Shown: in pieces, positions 61,020 to 64,000 of the stretch
Numbering within the stretch: the stretch's first letter is position 1
Layout of the letters: every line of letters begins with the position of its first letter
Origin: Methylobacterium frigidaeris
GTDB lineage: Bacteria > Pseudomonadota > Alphaproteobacteria > Rhizobiales > Beijerinckiaceae
Length of the DNA: 64,000 nt
Reading direction: 5' to 3'
Assembly: GCF_022179185.1 (NCBI RefSeq)
Contig: NZ_BPQJ01000034.1
Coordinates: 1 to 64,000 of the forward strand
Translations under genes and position numbers: made by a program
The notes under the pieces: model-generated
The model's input: the letters and a program-made list of their open reading frames with translations, nothing else
The model's database searches: none
Told to the model about the DNA's origin: nothing

Positions 61020-61138
61020 GATTGGAAGATCTACTGCAACATCTGGCACCGGGTGCTCCCGGACCCTTTCCCGGACGACCGAAGCGTCAGCGGACGGAGA
61101 TGCGGGAGATCGGGCCGTAGGATCGGCGCCGTCACGGC

Positions 61139-63403
61139 TCACCCTGCCCCTCCGCCTCTTCCCCCTCCGGTGGCGCCGGCTGAGGCGTCACACCCGGCAC
61201 CGGCGCGACGGGGGCCGGCGGCGCAGGTGCCCTCACGACCGGCGCCGGCCGCCACGGCCGCGTCTCTCCCGGCCGCTTGGCAGTCTCGATCACCAGACCG
61301 TCCGCGGTGAGTCGCAACGTCGTCGCCCCGTGCGCCGCCAGGAATGTCTTGTCGAGGACATGCTTGGCGGCGCATCCCGGAGGCGCCTCCCGGAGGCGCC
61401 TCCAGGCGGGAGACCACCACGGTCGCCCGGGCACAATCCTCCGGGAAGGCGCGCTTGTCGCGCACCAGAGCTACGCTCACGCCCTGCGGCCCATGGCCGA
61501 CGCAGCCGAGCTTGTCGCAGCGGGCGCCCGCGTTCAGCCCGGGATCGTCGCGAGAGCGGCCGTCGCCGTCGGCCTTCAGCCACTGCTCGAGCACGAAGGC
61601 CGGGGGGCGGCCGAGCACGACGAGGCGCCCGTCGGATCCGCGCAGCGCCGCGCCGCCGCCCTCGCGGTCGACGTAGAGGTCGCGGCGCTCCGGGGCCGCC
61701 GCGAGGGCGAGGCCGAGGAGGCCGGGGACGAGGCCGAGCCAGCGCAAGCCCGACACCGGCAGCACCAGGAGCAGCAGGGCCACGGTCATCAGCCCGAGGG
61801 CGCCCGGGCCGAAGGCCGGCAGCACGAGGGTGGCGCGGTCGAAGCCCTGGATCCAGGCCGAGATGTCGAGCATGCCGCGCACGGCCAGGCCCATCGTCCA
61901 CCAGACCGGGCGGTCGAGGGCGAAGGGAGTGGCCAGGATGCCGAGCACCGCCGCCGGCATCACCACCAGCGAGACGAGCGGCAAGGTCAGCGCGTTGCCG
62001 ACGAGGCCGAAGGGCTGGACGGTCTGGAAGTGGTAGGTGGCGAAGGGGGCCGTGGCGACCTGCGCGACCAGGGTGGTGGCGAGAGTGCCGACGACCGTGG
62101 CGAGGCACCAGGCCACAGCCCGGGTGATCGGGCCGCCGCCCTCCGGGTTCCACAGCCGCCCCTCGATCAGACGGGCGCAGGCGACGAGCCCGGCCACCGC
62201 CCCGAACGACATCTGAAAGCTCGGTCCCAACAATCCTTCCGGCTCGCGGGCGAGCGAGATCAGCGCCGCCAGCGCCAGGTTGCGCAGGCTGAGCGCCGGC
62301 CGGTCGACCAGGATCGCGCCGAGCATCACCAGGGTCATCACCAGCGAGCGCTCGGCCGCGAGGTCCCAGCCCGAGAAGGCGCAGTAGCCGGTGACCCCGA
62401 TCATCGCCAGCAACGCCGCCATCTTCTTGATCGGCCAGGCCAGCGCCAGCCCCGGCACCAGGGCGAGGAGCGCCCGGGCGAGCCAGAACACCACCCCGGC
62501 GGCCAGCACCATGTGGAGACCCGAGATCGAGACGACGTGATAGATGCCGGCCGCCCGCAAGGTCTCGTTGGTGTCCTGGTCGATGAGGCCGCGCTTGCCG
62601 GTGACGAGGGCCGCCGCCACCGCGCCGGGCTGGCCGCCATTGGCCTCGGCGATGCGGCGGGTGAGCGCGTTGCGCGCCTCGTCCAAGCCGGCGGCGAGCC
62701 GCAGGGAGAGCGGAGCCGGCTCGGGCGGCGGCTTGACCGTGGCCTGGCCGAGGAGCGAGCCGACGGCGCCGATGCCGCGAAAATAGGCGTCGCGGGAGAA
62801 ATCGTAGCCGCCCGGCCGCGCCGGCTCCGGCGGCGGCAGCAGGCGCGCCTTGGCCTCGATGTAGTCGCCGGGCTTGAGGTTGTCCGCGCGGCGGTACGAG
62901 ACACGCACCCGGGCCGGGCGCTCGGCCGCCAGCATCTCCCCGAGCCGCGTCACCCGCACCACCAGACGGGCGCCCTCCTCGCGCTCCTCCAGCGCCTCGA
63001 CGAAGCCGTGGAGCGGCGCGATCACCGTGCGGGCCAGCACCGGCGCGGCGACGCTGGCCGTGCGGAAGGCCGCGGCACCGAAGCCGAGGAACACGAAGGA
63101 CGCGGCAAGCAGCAGGGCCGGCGCCACCGCCCGGGCCCGGAGCGCGAAGGCCGCCCCGGCGAGGGCGAGGCCGGTGCCGAACGGCGCGGCGAGGAGAACC
63201 GTGCCGTCCGCGACGGTGAGGAACACCAGCGCGCCGGCCCCGAAGGCGACGGCGAGCCAGGGAAACAGCCGGCGCTGCGCGGCTTCCGCAGCGAGCCCGG
63301 CGTAGAACCACCCGCCGAGGGCCGGCAGCAGCAGCACGGGCGCGGGCAGCGCGCGCAAGCGGCGCGCCACAATCCCCGTCCCTGCGCCCGGCCCCGCCAT
63401 CAT
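61139..63403 (-). CDS. comEC: ComEC/Rec2-type DNA-uptake channel, C-terminus frameshifted
   Basis: 754 residues as encoded. The N-terminal DUF4131 region is followed by the competence domain (IYHVVSISGLHMVLAAGVVFW and GWDLAAERSLVMTLVMLGA as landmarks) with about ten membrane helices. The frame then enters a cytoplasmic-looking C-terminal domain (DREGGGAALRGSDGRLVVLG) and runs to LEAPPG, where a 13-bp duplication shifts it. Without one copy the protein would read LEAPPGCAAKHVLDKTF and stop at 61132, so the last roughly 80 residues here are altered. ComEC moves single-stranded DNA across the inner membrane; the channel domain itself appears intact. Confidence 0.88.
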   Translation of the reverse strand: MMAGPGAGTGIVARRLRALPAPVLLLPALGGWFYAGLAAEAAQRRLFPWLAVAFGAGALVFLTVADGTVLLAAPFGTGLALAGAAFALRARAVAPALLLAASFVFLGFGAAAFRTASVAAPVLARTVIAPLHGFVEALEEREEGARLVVRVTRLGEMLAAERPARVRVSYRRADNLKPGDYIEAKARLLPPPEPARPGGYDFSRDAYFRGIGAVGSLLGQATVKPPPEPAPLSLRLAAGLDEARNALTRRIAEANGGQPGAVAAALVTGKRGLIDQDTNETLRAAGIYHVVSISGLHMVLAAGVVFWLARALLALVPGLALAWPIKKMAALLAMIGVTGYCAFSGWDLAAERSLVMTLVMLGAILVDRPALSLRNLALAALISLAREPEGLLGPSFQMSFGAVAGLVACARLIEGRLWNPEGGGPITRAVAWCLATVVGTLATTLVAQVATAPFATYHFQTVQPFGLVGNALTLPLVSLVVMPAAVLGILATPFALDRPVWWTMGLAVRGMLDISAWIQGFDRATLVLPAFGPGALGLMTVALLLLVLPVSGLRWLGLVPGLLGLALAAAPERRDLYVDREGGGAALRGSDGRLVVLGRPPAFVLEQWLKADGDGRSRDDPGLNAGARCDKLGCVGHGPQGVSVALVRDKRAFPEDCARATVVVSRLEAPPGGASGMRRQACPRQDIPGGARGDDVATHRGRSGDRDCQAAGRDAAVAAGAGREGTCAAGPRRAGAGCDASAGATGGGRGGGAG
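61378..61403. repeat. 13-bp tandem duplication inside comEC
   Basis: CGGAGGCGCCTCC occurs at 61378-61390 and again at 61391-61403 without a gap. Each copy contains the perfect palindrome GGAGGCGCCTCC. Removing one copy joins LEAPPG to CAAKHVLDKTFLAAHG in one frame, so the duplication is very likely the cause of the comEC frameshift. Confidence 0.9.
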
Positions 63404-63607
63404 GCGCCCCGACCCGACGAGGCTGCGCCCAACCGCCGCTGATCCCGTCGCCGATCCCCGCAGCGACGGGACAGCCGGGAAGACGGTTCCTTAACGGCTC
63501 GTCCCGCGCATGCTACAGGACCCGGCGCCGGCAGGTCGACTCAGCTGACCCGGCCCTAACGGCCCCGGCCACACCGTTTTTTCGCTCTCACCCGGTTCTC
63601 GTCGCGC

Positions 63608-64000
63608 ATGTCCTCCGTCGTCACCCGCTTTGCCCCGTCGCCCACGGGCTTCCTCCACATCGGCGGGGGTCGCACGGCGCTGTTCAACTGGCTCTACGCG
63701 CGCCGGCACGGCGGCCGGATGCTCCTGCGCATCGAGGACACCGACCGCGAGCGCTCGACCCAAGCCGCCATCGACGCGATCCTCGACGGGCTGAACTGGC
63801 TCGGCCTCGAGTGGGACGGCGACGTGGTCTACCAGTTCGCCCGGGCAGGCCGGCACCGGGAGGTGGCGGAGGGGCTGCTCGCCGCCGGCCGGGCCTATTA
63901 CTGCTACGCCACCCCCGAGGAGCTGACCGAGATGCGCGAGGCCGCCCGGCGCGAGGGCCGGCCGATCCGCTACGACGGCCGCTGGCGCGACCGCGACCCC
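63608..64000 (+). CDS. gltX: Glutamyl-tRNA synthetase, 5' part
   Basis: 131 codons from ATG 63608, running off the window end. MSSVVTRFAPSPTGFLHIGG carries the class I HIGH-type motif (HIGG), then RTALFNWLYARRHGG and LLRIEDTDRERST, and YYCYATPEELTEMREAARR. It charges tRNA-Glu (and in many alphaproteobacteria tRNA-Gln, which is later amidated). The 204 bases before it separate it from the divergent comEC and contain a T-run (CGTTTTTTCG near 63576) but no clear promoter. Confidence 0.95.
   Translation, partial: MSSVVTRFAPSPTGFLHIGGGRTALFNWLYARRHGGRMLLRIEDTDRERSTQAAIDAILDGLNWLGLEWDGDVVYQFARAGRHREVAEGLLAAGRAYYCYATPEELTEMREAARREGRPIRYDGRWRDRDP

Overview
The window is GC-rich, densely coded chromosomal DNA that looks alphaproteobacterial, most likely Hyphomicrobiales and probably Methylobacterium or a close relative. 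The signs are a CcrM-type methyltransferase beside mutY, DciA (DUF721), a DsbA-like protein and smc; an F0 ATP synthase operon atpI-B-E-b'-b with separate b and b' genes; an LdtR-type MarR regulator beside a DUF6163-like gene; a Porin_2 porin; an RpoH sigma factor; and a Bpt aminoacyl-transferase. The genus is an inference; the class is well supported.

Bases about 30-3895 differ from the rest. They hold an AT-rich membrane-protein gene, an IS1595-type transposase with a translationally coupled partner gene, an XRE regulator, a 58-residue helix-turn-helix protein, and a protein with a HARE-HTH-like module and acidic tail. This block ends directly against a glycosyltransferase gene that has lost its 5' part. 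Bases 1-30 can be read as the piece of that gene just upstream, so the block is probably a small accessory island inserted into the glycosyltransferase.

From 4.9 to 18.7 kb: an SCO-type copper chaperone, serA, a PAS-PAS-GGDEF-EAL protein, a BON/OmpA envelope protein with a small membrane partner, a major porin, a Uup-type ABC-F ATPase, a gamma-glutamyltransferase homologue, a proline-rich small protein, a PHA-system protein and an RlpA-like protein. A 0.8-kb gene-free stretch carrying three palindromes precedes ccrM. From 19.4 to 30 kb come ccrM, mutY, dciA, dsbA-like, smc and the atp operon with a clear sigma70-type promoter. From 30 to 41.4 kb lie gmd/fcl (GDP-fucose synthesis), ldtR, a 3-hydroxyisobutyryl-CoA hydrolase, hemB, threonine ammonia-lyase, an outer-membrane MetA-type protein, an RDD protein and bpt. 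From 41.6 to 55.5 kb come a decayed GDSL autotransporter pseudogene, purB, a Cfa-type methyltransferase, a DapA-family protein, a D-amino-acid transaminase homologue, purA, an AEC transporter, rpoH, a pseudouridine synthase and tRNA-Glu(CUC).

The clearest metabolic unit is at 55.8-61.0 kb: otnC and a LacI-type regulator diverge from ltnD-otnI-otnK. Together these encode four-carbon acid sugar (threonate/erythronate) breakdown to dihydroxyacetone phosphate, with a perfect 16-bp palindrome between the divergent genes as the likely operator. The window ends with a comEC homologue whose 3' end is frameshifted by a 13-bp tandem duplication, and the 5' part of gltX.

I found no CRISPR array, prophage or clear defence system. 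The most unusual parts are the small island and its disrupted target, the comEC duplication, the decayed autotransporter, and several palindromic intergenic elements.
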